Assembly (NCBI GenBank): GCA_025352085.1 | Contig: JANXUA010000029.1 | Location: 1 to 64,000, forward strand | Direction of reading: 5' to 3' | Source: Caulobacteraceae bacterium | Lineage (GTDB): Bacteria > Pseudomonadota > Alphaproteobacteria > Caulobacterales > Caulobacteraceae | DNA: 64,000 nucleotides | Position numbers and translations under genes: made by a program | Shown: positions 17,688-26,335 of the stretch, one piece after another | Layout: each line of letters begins with the position of its first letter | Position numbering within the stretch: position 1 is the first letter of the stretch | The notes under the pieces: model-generated | The model's database searches: none | What the model saw: only the letters and a program-made list of their open reading frames with translations | Told to the model about the DNA's origin: nothing

Positions 17688-18923
17688 ATGGGCGTGGATG
17701 CGACCAGGTTTGGGCGGAGTTGGGGAGTCTGGGCGATTGTGGCGGTCCTGCTCGCCGGCGCCGGCGCGCCCACCGCCTTCGCCAAGTCTTCCGATCTGGC
17801 GGCCGACCCGGCCGGCATCTCGCAGATCACCAAGGTTTTGGGTGTCCGGTTCGGCGGTGATGCGGCGACGACGCGGTTGGTGGTCGATCTGGACGGCGTT
17901 GTCTCGTCCAGCCTGATCGCGTCGGCGGACGCGGCCAATCGCGTATCCATCGCTTTGTCGCCGGTCGATGCCGGCAATCTATTCCAGGGAAACGGGCACG
18001 GCGCCATCAAATCCTGGCGTTTGCGTCCGGGCGAATCCGGCGCGCGCCTGGTCCTGGAGCTGGCGGACGGCGAGAAAGTCGCCCACCGATTTCTGCTGGC
18101 GCCGTCGCTCGGGGCCACGAACTGGCGCCTAGTGGTCGATGTGACGCGGGCGGAGCCGGTCGTTGCCGACACGGCCACGGGCGCCGAGCCGAAACTGACA
18201 CACGCCGTGAAATCCCATCCGCGTGCCCTCGCGGCGCGTTTGGTCAAGGTGATCGTCATCGTCGCCGGTCATGGCGGCCATGATCCGGGCGCGCAGAGCC
18301 AGACCCACAACGAAAAGGACGTCACCCTGGCTGCCGCCCTGGCGCTGAAATCCCGTCTCGAACGGTCGGGACGTTACAAGGTGGTGCTGACCCGCTCGTC
18401 GGATGTGTTCGTCCCGCTTGAAACGCGCGTACAGATCGCCCGCAAGGCCGGCGCGGACCTGTTTTTATCCCTCCACGCCGATTCCGCCGGCGCCGATCCC
18501 ACCACACACGGCGCGAGCATCTACACCCTGTCCGACCACGGGGAGACGCGGGTCAACACCGTGCTGGGAAGCCATGAATGGTTCAACGATACCGGCAGGC
18601 GATCCGATCCGGCGGTGGGCCAGATCCTGCTCGATCTTACCCAGAACAGCACCCGCAATCGCTCGTCGGTCTTCGCCGGCCTGCTCGTCGAACATTTGTC
18701 CGATCGGGTTGATCTGCTGCCGCGAACGCACCGGGACGCCGGTTATTTCGTCCTCCTGGCGCCGGACGTGCCCGCCGCCCTGCTGGAGATGGGTTTCATC
18801 AGCAACCCCACTGACGAGGCGCGCCTCACGGACGCGGCGCAACGCCGCCGGCTGATGGACGGCGTCGCCGCCGCTATCGATGGCTATTTCGCCGCCCCCA
18901 CGGAACTGGCGGCGCAATCTTAG
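17688..18923 (+). CDS. amiC: N-acetylmuramoyl-L-alanine amidase (AmiC-like)
   Basis: A 411-residue exported amidase that removes stem peptides from peptidoglycan during cell separation. A signal peptide (about 1-32) is followed by an AMIN domain (about 45-150) that targets the enzyme to the wall or septum. Next comes the amidase_3 catalytic domain: AGHGGHDPGA (first Zn His), HNEKDVTLA (Glu), LSLHADSAG (second His) and LLEMGFISN (catalytic Glu). AAGGGG precedes ATG 17688. It is divergent from rne and followed by PBP1A, a pairing conserved in many alphaproteobacteria. Confidence 0.95.
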   Translation: MGVDATRFGRSWGVWAIVAVLLAGAGAPTAFAKSSDLAADPAGISQITKVLGVRFGGDAATTRLVVDLDGVVSSSLIASADAANRVSIALSPVDAGNLFQGNGHGAIKSWRLRPGESGARLVLELADGEKVAHRFLLAPSLGATNWRLVVDVTRAEPVVADTATGAEPKLTHAVKSHPRALAARLVKVIVIVAGHGGHDPGAQSQTHNEKDVTLAAALALKSRLERSGRYKVVLTRSSDVFVPLETRVQIARKAGADLFLSLHADSAGADPTTHGASIYTLSDHGETRVNTVLGSHEWFNDTGRRSDPAVGQILLDLTQNSTRNRSSVFAGLLVEHLSDRVDLLPRTHRDAGYFVLLAPDVPAALLEMGFISNPTDEARLTDAAQRRRLMDGVAAAIDGYFAAPTELAAQS

Positions 18924-18930
18924 TCTCGCA

Positions 18931-19031
18931 TTGAGCATGATGACGTCGTTTCGACGTCTGAATCGAGCTCTATACTTTTGAATCTAATGCACGATTCACA
19001 CACGAGGCGATTCCGTCTCACGTCATCTCGC
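18931..19031. repeat. Composite palindromic intergenic repeat, copy C (diverged)
   Basis: A shorter, more diverged member of the repeat family. The right half (from GATTCA near 18993 to GTCATC near 19026) has the same length and the same GATTCA, ATTCCGTCT and TCATC positions as copy A. The left half contains the perfect hairpin GACGTCGTTTCGACGTC (18943-18959). It lies between amiC and the PBP1A gene. Confidence 0.6.
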
Positions 19032-19112
19032 ACCAGGCGTGTTGGCGCCCTGAGCGAAGGTTGCTAGAGCATCGCGTCAGCGGAGCGTGCGATCCGCGGA
19101 GGTCCGCTGGTT

Positions 19113-21518
19113 TTGATTCCCTTTGGTCGTCGGATAGCCATTGCCGGGCTCGCCATATTGGCCGCGGCCCTGACGGCGGGCGTGTCGGCAGGCGTTTACA
19201 TCGCCGTGCTGTTTCACCAAATCCCCAGCGCGTCGCAACTTGTTGATTATCATCCGCCGACAGCAACCCGAGTCTATGCCTGGGATGGCACGTTGATCGG
19301 CGAATTTTCCAAAGTGCGGCGCATCTATGTGCCCTACGATCAAATGCCGCCGCAGCTGATCTACGCCTTCCTGGCGGCGGAGGATCACAATTTCTTCCAG
19401 CACGGCGGCGTGGACGTCGGCGGCGCCTCGCGGGCGATGATCAAGGACGTGTTCAACGTTCTTCAGGGAAAGCGGCCCGAGGGCGGATCGACCATCACCC
19501 AGCAAGTGGCCAAGAATGTCGCCCTGACCAACGAGGTGTCGGTCGGCCGAAAGTTGAAGGAAGCCGTGCTCGCCACGCGGCTGGAGGAGACTCTCAGCAA
19601 GACGCAGATTCTTGAGATTTACCTCAATGAAATCTGGCTGGGCTATCGCTCCTACGGCGTCGGCGCGGCGGCCTATAACTATTTCGGTAAGTCGATTTCC
19701 GATCTCAGTCTGGCCCAGTGCGCCTACTTGGCCGCCTTGCCCAAGGGGCCGGACAACTATCAGCCGATCAAGCAGAAGGCCGCCGCCCTTCGTCGGCGCA
19801 ATATGATCCTGGAGAACATGGCCGAGCTGGGCTGGGTCAAGCCCGCCGAGGCCAAGGCGGCCATGGCCGAGGATCTCAAGGTCGAGACCGCGCCGGCGCG
19901 CAGCAAATATCACGACGCCGACTATTTCGTGGATGAAGCGCGGCGGCAGGCCCTGCAGCTCAAGTCGGTCGGCGCCGATCTCAACAAGGGTGGCTACTAT
20001 ATGCGCACCACTCTTGACCCGCGCCTGCAAACCGCCGCGCGGATCGCCCTGATGGACGGGCTGGAGACCTATGACCATCGGCATGGATGGCGCGGCGCCT
20101 GGGGGCATGTGGCGATCACCACCGGCTGGCAAGCGGCGGCGCTGGACAAGACCCCGCCGTCCGAACGCAAGCTTTGGCGCGCGGCGGTGGTCACCCAGGT
20201 CGGCGGCGGCGTGACAGTGCAACTGGCCGACGATAATTCGACCGGTTTGATCGTGGCCAAGGACGTGGCGTGGGCCCGCGCCGGGCGGTGGCTGGGCGTC
20301 GGCGATCTGGTGTTCGTCGAGGCGGCCGACGGCGGCGGCTGGCGTCTGCGCCAGATTCCCCTCGTCAACGGCGCGATCGTCGCCATGGAGCCCAACAGCG
20401 GGCGGGTTCTGGCGATGATGGGCGGCTACAGTTTTTCTCTGTCGAACTTCAACCGCGCGACCCAAGCCTATCGCCAGCCCGGCTCATCGTTCAAGCCTTT
20501 CGTCTACGCGACCGCCTTGGAGAGCGGCCAGTTCACCCCGGCCAGCGTGGTGATGGACGCACCGATCACCCTAAGGGGCTTCAATGGCGAAGACTGGAAG
20601 CCCGAAAACTATGAGCACAAGTTCCTGGGTCCCCTGGTGTTCCGCCGCGGGCTTGAACTTTCGCTCAACACCATGACCGTGCGCATCGCCCAGCAGGTCG
20701 GCATGCGCCGGATCGTTGATACCGCCAAGCGCTTTGGCGTGGTGGACAAGATGGATCCGGTCCTGGCCATGGCCTTGGGAGCCGGGGAGACCACGCCATT
20801 TCGGATGACTGGCGCGTATGCCTCTTTCGTTAACGGCGGACGCAAGGTCACGCCACATCTGATCGAACTGGTGGAGAACCGCGACGGGACCTTGCTCTAC
20901 CGAAATGACCAGCGTGAGTGTCCGACCTGCGCGAGCGACTTTTCAGGCGCCGATGGGCCGGAAATGGCGCCCGCCGGCGACCAGCTGATCGATCCGATCA
21001 CCGCCTATCAGATCCAGACCATGCTCGAAGGCGTGGTCATTCGCGGCACGGCGGCGGCGGCGCACGTGCTCGGTCGACCGATCGGCGGCAAGACCGGCAC
21101 CACCAATGAATTTCGCAGCGCCTGGTTCGTCGGGTTTTCGCCGCAGATTGTCGTCGGCGTGTTCGTCGGCTTTGACGACAACCATACGCTTGGCAAGGGC
21201 GAGACCGGGGCCGTGGCTGCCCTGCCGGTTTTCATCGAGTTCATGCAGGAGGCTCAAAAAGGCTTCTCACCCCTGGAGTTTAAGGCGCCGCCGAACACCA
21301 AGTTCGCCAATGTCGGTCCCAATCGCGAAGCCTTCCGCCCGGGCACGGAGCCTCGACCGACGGTTATGGCCGTCAATAGGGCGGCCAGGGCGGATCAGTC
21401 CTACGCCATCACCCCGGCGGTTCCGGGCGGACCCGAACCGGCCGCCGCGCCGCCGCAAGCGCCTGTCAAAGTCGCCAAGCCGGCCAAGGCGCCGGACTCG
21501 CTTGGCGGATTGTATTGA
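19113..21518 (+). CDS. mrcA: Class A penicillin-binding protein 1A (bifunctional transglycosylase/transpeptidase)
   Basis: An 801-residue inner-membrane enzyme that polymerises and cross-links peptidoglycan. One N-terminal helix (about 8-32) precedes the glycosyltransferase domain (AAEDHNFFQHGGVD with catalytic Glu, GGSTITQQVAKN). An OB-like insert follows, then the transpeptidase with PGSSFKPFVYATALE (catalytic Ser), and KTGTTNE. The C-terminus is a Pro/Ala-rich tail. The start is TTG 19113 with GGAGG at 19098-19102; no nearer ATG precedes the membrane helix. Located between amiC and prfB. Confidence 0.95.
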   Translation: MIPFGRRIAIAGLAILAAALTAGVSAGVYIAVLFHQIPSASQLVDYHPPTATRVYAWDGTLIGEFSKVRRIYVPYDQMPPQLIYAFLAAEDHNFFQHGGVDVGGASRAMIKDVFNVLQGKRPEGGSTITQQVAKNVALTNEVSVGRKLKEAVLATRLEETLSKTQILEIYLNEIWLGYRSYGVGAAAYNYFGKSISDLSLAQCAYLAALPKGPDNYQPIKQKAAALRRRNMILENMAELGWVKPAEAKAAMAEDLKVETAPARSKYHDADYFVDEARRQALQLKSVGADLNKGGYYMRTTLDPRLQTAARIALMDGLETYDHRHGWRGAWGHVAITTGWQAAALDKTPPSERKLWRAAVVTQVGGGVTVQLADDNSTGLIVAKDVAWARAGRWLGVGDLVFVEAADGGGWRLRQIPLVNGAIVAMEPNSGRVLAMMGGYSFSLSNFNRATQAYRQPGSSFKPFVYATALESGQFTPASVVMDAPITLRGFNGEDWKPENYEHKFLGPLVFRRGLELSLNTMTVRIAQQVGMRRIVDTAKRFGVVDKMDPVLAMALGAGETTPFRMTGAYASFVNGGRKVTPHLIELVENRDGTLLYRNDQRECPTCASDFSGADGPEMAPAGDQLIDPITAYQIQTMLEGVVIRGTAAAAHVLGRPIGGKTGTTNEFRSAWFVGFSPQIVVGVFVGFDDNHTLGKGETGAVAALPVFIEFMQEAQKGFSPLEFKAPPNTKFANVGPNREAFRPGTEPRPTVMAVNRAARADQSYAITPAVPGGPEPAAAPPQAPVKVAKPAKAPDSLGGLY

Positions 21519-21581
21519 ACCGGCGAGCGCGCTATCGCCCCGCCTCTACGTTCCCACCCCGGCCTGAAAGTCCATTTCCCC

Positions 21582-22695
21582 ATGCGTGCGGATATCGAAG
21601 CCCTGGCGTCAGATATCGAGCAATCCGTCGGATTGCTCAGGAGGCGTCTTTGACTGGGAGCCCGCCTTAAGGCGCCTGGATGAGATGAACGCGTGGGTCG
21701 AGGACCCGTCGTTCTGGAACGACGCCGACGCGGCGCAATCACTGATGCGCGAGCGCACCCAGCTCGCCGGTCAGGTCGAGGCCGTTCAACGCCTGCAACG
21801 CGAGCTGAGCGACGCGCTCGAATTCGCCGAAATGGCCCAGGCCGAGGGCGACGTCGGCTCGCTGAACGACGTCGCGGGGCAAATGGCGGCGCTGAAGACA
21901 TTCGCCGCGAAGGCCGAACTCGAAGCCCTGCTGTCGGGCGAAGCCGACGGCGCCGACGCCTATGTGGAAGTCAATTCCGGCGCGGGCGGCACCGAATCCA
22001 CCGACTGGGCCAACATGTTGCTGCGCATGTACACCCGCTGGGCCAACGCCCACGCCATGACTGTCGAATTCATCGAAGAAACCGAAGGCGAACAGGTCGG
22101 CATCAAATCGGCGACTTTCAAGGTGAGTGGCCCCTATGCCTACGGCTGGCTCAAGACCGAGGCCGGCGTGCACCGGTTGGTGCGGATTTCGCCGTTCGAT
22201 TCTGCCGCCAAGCGCCACACCAGCTTCGCCTCGATCTGGGTCTATCCGGTCGTGGACGACAAGATCGAGATCGAGATCAATCCGTCGGACGTGCGCGTCG
22301 ACACATATCGCGCCAGTGGTTCGGGCGGCCAGCACGTCAACAAGACCGATTCGGCGGTCCGCCTGACCCACATTCCCACCGGCATAGCTGTCGCCTGTCA
22401 GAACCAGCGCTCGCAGCACCAGAACCGCGAGTCTGCCTGGAAAATGCTGCGCGCGCGCCTGTACGAGGTTGAATTGCAGAAACGTGAGGCCGCCGCCCAG
22501 GCGGTGGAGGACCAGAAGACCGACATCGGCTGGGGTCACCAGATCCGATCCTATGTTCTGCAACCCTATCAGATGGTCAAGGACCTGCGCACCAACGTTG
22601 AAACCTCCGACACGGCGGGGGTTCTGGACGGCGACCTCGATCGCTTCATGGCCGCCTCCCTGGCGCAACGGGTCGGGGCGACGCGCGGCGATTGA
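21582..22695 (+). CDS. prfB: Peptide chain release factor 2, expressed by programmed +1 frameshift
   Basis: RF2 terminates translation at TGA and TAA. The gene begins at ATG 21582, reads 23 codons to a TGA at 21651-21653, and continues in the +1 frame from GAC 21652 to 22695, giving about 370 residues. The downstream frame carries the SPF stop-recognition motif (RISPFDS) and the GGQ peptidyl-hydrolysis motif ([11 protein letters not shown]). Frames joined at the shift read [18 protein letters not shown], which matches RF2 proteins. An in-frame ATG-like start at 21586 would give a false N-terminus. In this family high RF2 favours termination and low RF2 favours the shift, an autoregulatory loop. 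Confidence 0.96.
21639..21653 (+). promoter_or_regulatory. RF2 +1 programmed frameshift site
   Basis: The sequence AGGAGG (21639-21644), CGT, CTT, TGA, followed by C, is the classical recoding site: an internal Shine-Dalgarno three bases before the slippery CTT and a TGA stop in the poor C context. The spacing equals that of the Escherichia coli prfB site. Confidence 0.96.
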
Positions 22696-22706
22696 GCCGC
22701 CGCGCT

Positions 22707-22824
22707 CTATAGCGGGATGATTTTAGACGGAACCGTCCAAAATCTGAATCCTGCTCTAGAAGCAAACGTGTAGAGCCTGATTTAAGCGTTTAGATCTGTT
22801 CCGTCTAAACGCATCAGGTTCTAG
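22707..22824. repeat. Composite palindromic intergenic repeat, copy B
   Basis: Two hairpin units. Unit Y (22707-22759) has arms ATTTTAGACGG and CCGTCCAAAAT around AA; unit X (22771-22824) has arms GCGTTTAGA and TCTAAACGC with outer arms AGAGCCTGAT and ATCAGGTTCT. It is copy A inverted. It lies between the convergent prfB and M23 peptidase genes, and its right end supplies the stop codon of the peptidase gene. Confidence 0.87.
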
Positions 22825-23969
22825 CCGGCGTGTTCGACGAATTCGCCGGCGCGCAGGAAACGGGTTGGGTCCTGGGCGCGGCCGTTTTGCCAGACCTCGT
22901 AGTGCAGATGGTTTCCGGTCGAATGCCCGGTTGAGCCCATGCCGCCGATTCGATCACCGCGGGCGACGCGTTGGCCCACGGCGACGCCGATTTGAGTGAG
23001 GTGCGCGTATCGGGTCCAGAAGCCGCCGCCGTGATCGACCTCGATGGTCTCGCCGTAACCGCCGCGGGGGCCAGTGAACACAACCACGCCAGGCGCGGTG
23101 GCGCGGATTGTCGACATCACCGGACCTGGAAAATCGAGTCCGGCGTGGAAGTGCACCAAGCCGTTGATCGGATCCCGGCGCAGACCAAAACCACTGCTCT
23201 GGACCATGTGGTCCACGGGGTGAGCGAGGGGAAGTCGATTGGTTTCATCGGCTAAATCACGCAGGTCGAAGAGGTCCGTGGCCGCGTTTAGCACCCGTCG
23301 TGCGAACCCGACTCCCACCCGCATCTCGGACGCGAGGTCGCGCGGATCGTGCGCGGTGATCAGGGCGCCGTGCAAAGGACTGGGCGCCCGGCTGACATTG
23401 AGCGGATCCAATCCCGCCAACACCAGCCCGTTACGCAACCGGACGGCGCGCTGCCGGGCGAAGGATGACGCCGCAGCGACCAACCGATCCTGATCGGCCA
23501 CCACCGCCGTGATCCGCTCGGCCGGCGTGGCGACGCCGGATGTCGTCAAAGCTGGAAAGGCCGGCTGCAGTTCGGCCAGGGCGCCTGGATCATTCCGCGC
23601 CTCCGACAGTAGCATGGCGAGGGCTGCGTGGCGCCGCTCAATCTTGTCGGCGAGCGCCGCGCTGGGATCGGTTGGCGCGATCACGTCCGACAAGGTATCG
23701 TCCGGCGCAGCGGTGCGATCGGCCGTGAAGGCCGGTGGGGCAGAGGTCGGTCGGGGGGCGGAATATCGCGATAGTCCCTGGGCGATCGCCGAGAACACCG
23801 CAACATTCATCCACAACAGCGTCACGGCGACGGCAAGGGCGATGATCGCCTGGCGCCCCGGGGTCAGCATGTAGTCGCGGACTTCCTCGCCCGCGCTCAC
23901 CTGCAAGCGGCGTTCGGGAAACAGGGCGATGAGGAGATCGGCGAGCGTCTTGGGTAGCGGGTCGCTCAT
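22821..23969 (-). CDS. M23 family peptidoglycan endopeptidase, membrane-anchored (paralogue 2)
   Basis: A 382-residue protein: a short cytoplasmic N-terminus (FPERRLQVSAGEEVRDYMLTP), one membrane helix (about 42-62), an extracytoplasmic region with helical stretches, and a C-terminal M23 (LytM) domain. The Zn ligands are visible in HFHAGLDF and HLHYEVW. The enzyme should cut peptidoglycan cross-links. ATG 23969 is chosen over the longer frame from 24032 because it aligns with the paralogue at 24489-25595. The stop codon TAG lies in repeat copy B. It sits downstream of the bactofilin gene on the same strand. Confidence 0.92.
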   Translation of the reverse strand: MSDPLPKTLADLLIALFPERRLQVSAGEEVRDYMLTPGRQAIIALAVAVTLLWMNVAVFSAIAQGLSRYSAPRPTSAPPAFTADRTAAPDDTLSDVIAPTDPSAALADKIERRHAALAMLLSEARNDPGALAELQPAFPALTTSGVATPAERITAVVADQDRLVAAASSFARQRAVRLRNGLVLAGLDPLNVSRAPSPLHGALITAHDPRDLASEMRVGVGFARRVLNAATDLFDLRDLADETNRLPLAHPVDHMVQSSGFGLRRDPINGLVHFHAGLDFPGPVMSTIRATAPGVVVFTGPRGGYGETIEVDHGGGFWTRYAHLTQIGVAVGQRVARGDRIGGMGSTGHSTGNHLHYEVWQNGRAQDPTRFLRAGEFVEHAG

Positions 23970-24067
23970 GGCGTTGGCCGTCCGTGGAGGAATTGTCGGG
24001 CGGATAATCTCCAACCCGACGGCAAACGGCAACCCGCGCGACCGTGACGGCCAGTCGCGGCAAGATC

Positions 24068-24508
24068 TTAAGACGATTTTGCCTCACCAGCGACCGCATC
24101 GGCCAGGACATGGACTGCGGCGCTTTGGAATTTGAGGCTGCGGCCCTCGAACTCGGCGCCGGCGTCGACGGTCAATTGCTCGTGAGTTATATCGCCCGAT
24201 ACGATGGCCGTGGCGAACAGATGGACCTGCTTGGCCTTGACCGACCCCACCACCTTGCCGCGGATATCGACGGTATCGGCGCTTACCGCGCCTTCTATCC
24301 TGCCCTGTACGCCGATGAGAAGTCGGGTCACCGCGACATCGCCGATGATCGCGCCATCGACATGCAATTCGGTCTCGCCCGAGAGGTCGCCCGTGATCGA
24401 CAGGCTGTCGCACACCAGCGACGCCACCTTGAGCGATTTCCTGCCGCCATTGTGGTCCGATCGGGTCACCGCGTCACTCGCGTCCGGGTTAGCCTGTTTG
24501 CCGAACAT
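24068..24508 (-). CDS. bacA: Bactofilin
   Basis: A 146-residue bactofilin, a self-assembling cytoskeletal beta-helix protein. The core (about 35-125) shows the regular short-repeat pattern of the family (LSGETELHVDGAIIGDV, GRIEGAVSADTVDIRG, VVGSVKAKQVHLF, GAEFEGRSLKF). The start ATG 24508 (MFGKQ) overlaps the upstream M23 gene by 20 bases, a sign of tight coupling; the longer frame from 24724 is rejected because that part is a shadow of the peptidase. Bactofilins often recruit wall enzymes to a defined cell site. The symbol is given by analogy with Caulobacter BacA and shared gene order. Confidence 0.92.
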   Translation of the reverse strand: MFGKQANPDASDAVTRSDHNGGRKSLKVASLVCDSLSITGDLSGETELHVDGAIIGDVAVTRLLIGVQGRIEGAVSADTVDIRGKVVGSVKAKQVHLFATAIVSGDITHEQLTVDAGAEFEGRSLKFQSAAVHVLADAVAGEAKSS

Positions 24509-25595
24509 AGTCGCCCGCCTTGAGGAAGTGTTCGGGGTTTCGCGGTCGGCCATCGACCAGAACCTCGTAGTGCAAATGCGGTCCGGTGGAATGGCCGGTC
24601 GAGCCAATGCCGCCGATCTGCTGGTGGAGGCCGACTTTCTCGCCGGCCTTGACCATGAGGGCGGCGAGGTGGGCGAACCGCGTCGTGACGCCACGACCGT
24701 GATCGATTTCCACCGTATTGCCATAGCCCGGGCGCACGCCCGTGAAGGAGACGACCCCGGGCGCGGTTGAGAAGACGGCGGTCATGCGCGGCGCGGGAAA
24801 ATCAACGCCCGGATGATTGGAATGTTCTCCGGTGATGGGGTCGATGCGCGGTCCAAAACCACTCGATTCTTCGGTGGTGTTGGTCGGGCGGTTGAAGGGT
24901 AGGCTGGACGCCGCGTCGGCCAGCACCTGCAATGTTGTCATATCGGCGAAGGCGCGCTGGACCCGCTCGGTGAAGGATTGCGCGCGGGGCGCCGTCGGCG
25001 CGGCGGCCGGAATCGGCGGCGCGTAGGTGTCGGGGTTGAGGCCAGCGACGCGAATGGCCTGACGCACCCGATCCGCGCACGGCTTGGCGGCGGAATCCAA
25101 CGTTCCCACAAGCTTGTCCTGATTGGCCTGGACGGCGCGCAGGCGTGCGGTCGGCGTCATCGCGGCGGAGGTCTTCGGCGAAATCGCGGCGCCCTGCACA
25201 GGGTCTGAATGGCAGGTCACCGACGCGTATAGTTTGACGAGCGTCTCCTGGCGCTTCTCGACAACATTGGTCAAAGCCTCGAAGGCGTCGGCGTTGGCCA
25301 TCACCGGCACGCCTTCGTGGGCGAGACGCCCGCGGCTGTCGGCGATCAATCGCTCGTAGGCGCGCGCGTGCTGGGCGTGGACGCCGTTCGGGTCGGTCGA
25401 CATGGCCATCAGCATCGCCACTACCGACACGCTCGTCCACAAGCCGATCGCACCCGCCGCTGTTGCGAACGCCAGCTGTCGCGTCGGAGTCAGAATGAGC
25501 CCGCGCACCTCGCCGTGCGTACGGATGTAGATGTGGCGTTCGGGAAAGCGCTTCTCGACGGAATCACGCAGGCGGCTGATGAGGGTCGTGAGCAT
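24489..25595 (-). CDS. M23 family peptidoglycan endopeptidase, membrane-anchored (paralogue 1)
   Basis: A 368-residue protein built like the one at 22821-23969: a cytoplasmic N-terminal segment (EKRFPERHIYIRTHGEVRGLILTP), one membrane helix (about 40-62), an extracytoplasmic middle region with two cysteines (VTCHSDP, KPCADRV) and a C-terminal M23 domain with Zn ligands in HPGVDFPAP and HLHYEVLVDG. The shared FPER, EVR and LTPxRQ motifs show the two are paralogues. Its 3' end overlaps the bactofilin start by 20 bases. Bactofilin/M23 pairs are known in Hyphomonas (LmdC/BacA) and Helicobacter (CcmA with Csd proteins). Confidence 0.93.
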   Translation of the reverse strand: MLTTLISRLRDSVEKRFPERHIYIRTHGEVRGLILTPTRQLAFATAAGAIGLWTSVSVVAMLMAMSTDPNGVHAQHARAYERLIADSRGRLAHEGVPVMANADAFEALTNVVEKRQETLVKLYASVTCHSDPVQGAAISPKTSAAMTPTARLRAVQANQDKLVGTLDSAAKPCADRVRQAIRVAGLNPDTYAPPIPAAAPTAPRAQSFTERVQRAFADMTTLQVLADAASSLPFNRPTNTTEESSGFGPRIDPITGEHSNHPGVDFPAPRMTAVFSTAPGVVSFTGVRPGYGNTVEIDHGRGVTTRFAHLAALMVKAGEKVGLHQQIGGIGSTGHSTGPHLHYEVLVDGRPRNPEHFLKAGDYVRQTG

Positions 25596-25704
25596 GAAGA
25601 CGAATTCCGGCAGGAGGGACGACGGCGACGTGCCGTGATCGCCCCCCGGTTTGGAAACCCTAAAAAAAGGTTAAAACTTGGAATATATGCCAATGCGGGC
25701 GAAA

Positions 25705-26178
25705 TTAGAGCGCTCGCGCGGCCTCGAGCACGTCGGCGACGTGGCCCTTGACCTTCACCTTTCGCCACACCCGCCGCACCACGCCGACGGCGTCAATCAG
25801 GAAGGTGCAGCGCTCGATACCCATGTACTGCCGCCCATACAGGCTCTTCTCCACCCAAGCGCCGTAGCGCTCTACCACGTCACCGCCCGCGTCGGAGCCG
25901 AGCAAGGGGGTGAGAGCGTATTTGGCGCGGAACTTACCGTGTTTGGCGACCGTATCCTTGGAGACGCCCACCACCACCGCGCCGGCGGCGGCGAACTCGG
26001 CCGCGGCGGCGGTGAAGCCCTGCGCCTCGGTGGTGCAGCCGGGCGTGTCGTCCTTGGGATAGAAATACAGGACGACCGTCTGGCCCTTCAGCGCGGTGAG
26101 AGCAACGGGCCCGCCGTCGCCGGGCATGTTAAAATCAGGCGCAGGGTCGCCGGGCTTGAGGTCGATGGTCATGGTCAT
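25705..26178 (-). CDS. bcp: Thioredoxin-dependent thiol peroxidase (BCP-type peroxiredoxin)
   Basis: A 157-residue peroxiredoxin of the BCP/PrxQ type that reduces hydroperoxides. The peroxidatic Cys lies in FYPKDDTPGCTTEA. In many relatives a resolving Cys sits five residues later in TPGCTTEACxF; here the residue is Gly (EAQGF), so this copy is of the one-Cys type or uses another resolving thiol. The chosen start ATG 26178 has AGGAG just upstream; ATG 26172 is also possible. It is the middle gene of a tandem minus-strand series after tyrS. Confidence 0.92.
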   Translation of the reverse strand: MTMTIDLKPGDPAPDFNMPGDGGPVALTALKGQTVVLYFYPKDDTPGCTTEAQGFTAAAAEFAAAGAVVVGVSKDTVAKHGKFRAKYALTPLLGSDAGGDVVERYGAWVEKSLYGRQYMGIERCTFLIDAVGVVRRVWRKVKVKGHVADVLEAARAL

Positions 26179-26217
26179 GCCGCTCCTGTTTGTCTCTAAA
26201 ATCCGTACCCCAAAATT

Positions 26218-26299
26218 CATGTCCCCGCGAAGGCGGGTCCAGGTTTTCTGCGTTGGGAACAATACGAAAGGCTGGGCCCCCACCTTCTCGAGGAAAATG
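26218..26299. repeat. Inverted-repeat element related to the CCCGCGAAGGCGGG family
   Basis: An arm starting at 26218 (CCCCGCGAAGGCGGGTCCAGG) and an arm ending near 26299 (CTGGGCCCCCACCTTCTCGAGG) are imperfect inverted repeats around about 30 bases. The left arm resembles a small intergenic palindrome found in many proteobacterial genomes. It lies between tyrS and bcp. Confidence 0.5.
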
Positions 26300-26335
26300 G
26301 AATTGGCGGAAATTCTTGTGACATTCGCCCCTCAA

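Noticed and set aside
21582..21653. prfB looks broken by an early in-frame TGA
   Set aside because: The stop is part of the classical RF2 programmed frameshift site, so the gene is intact.
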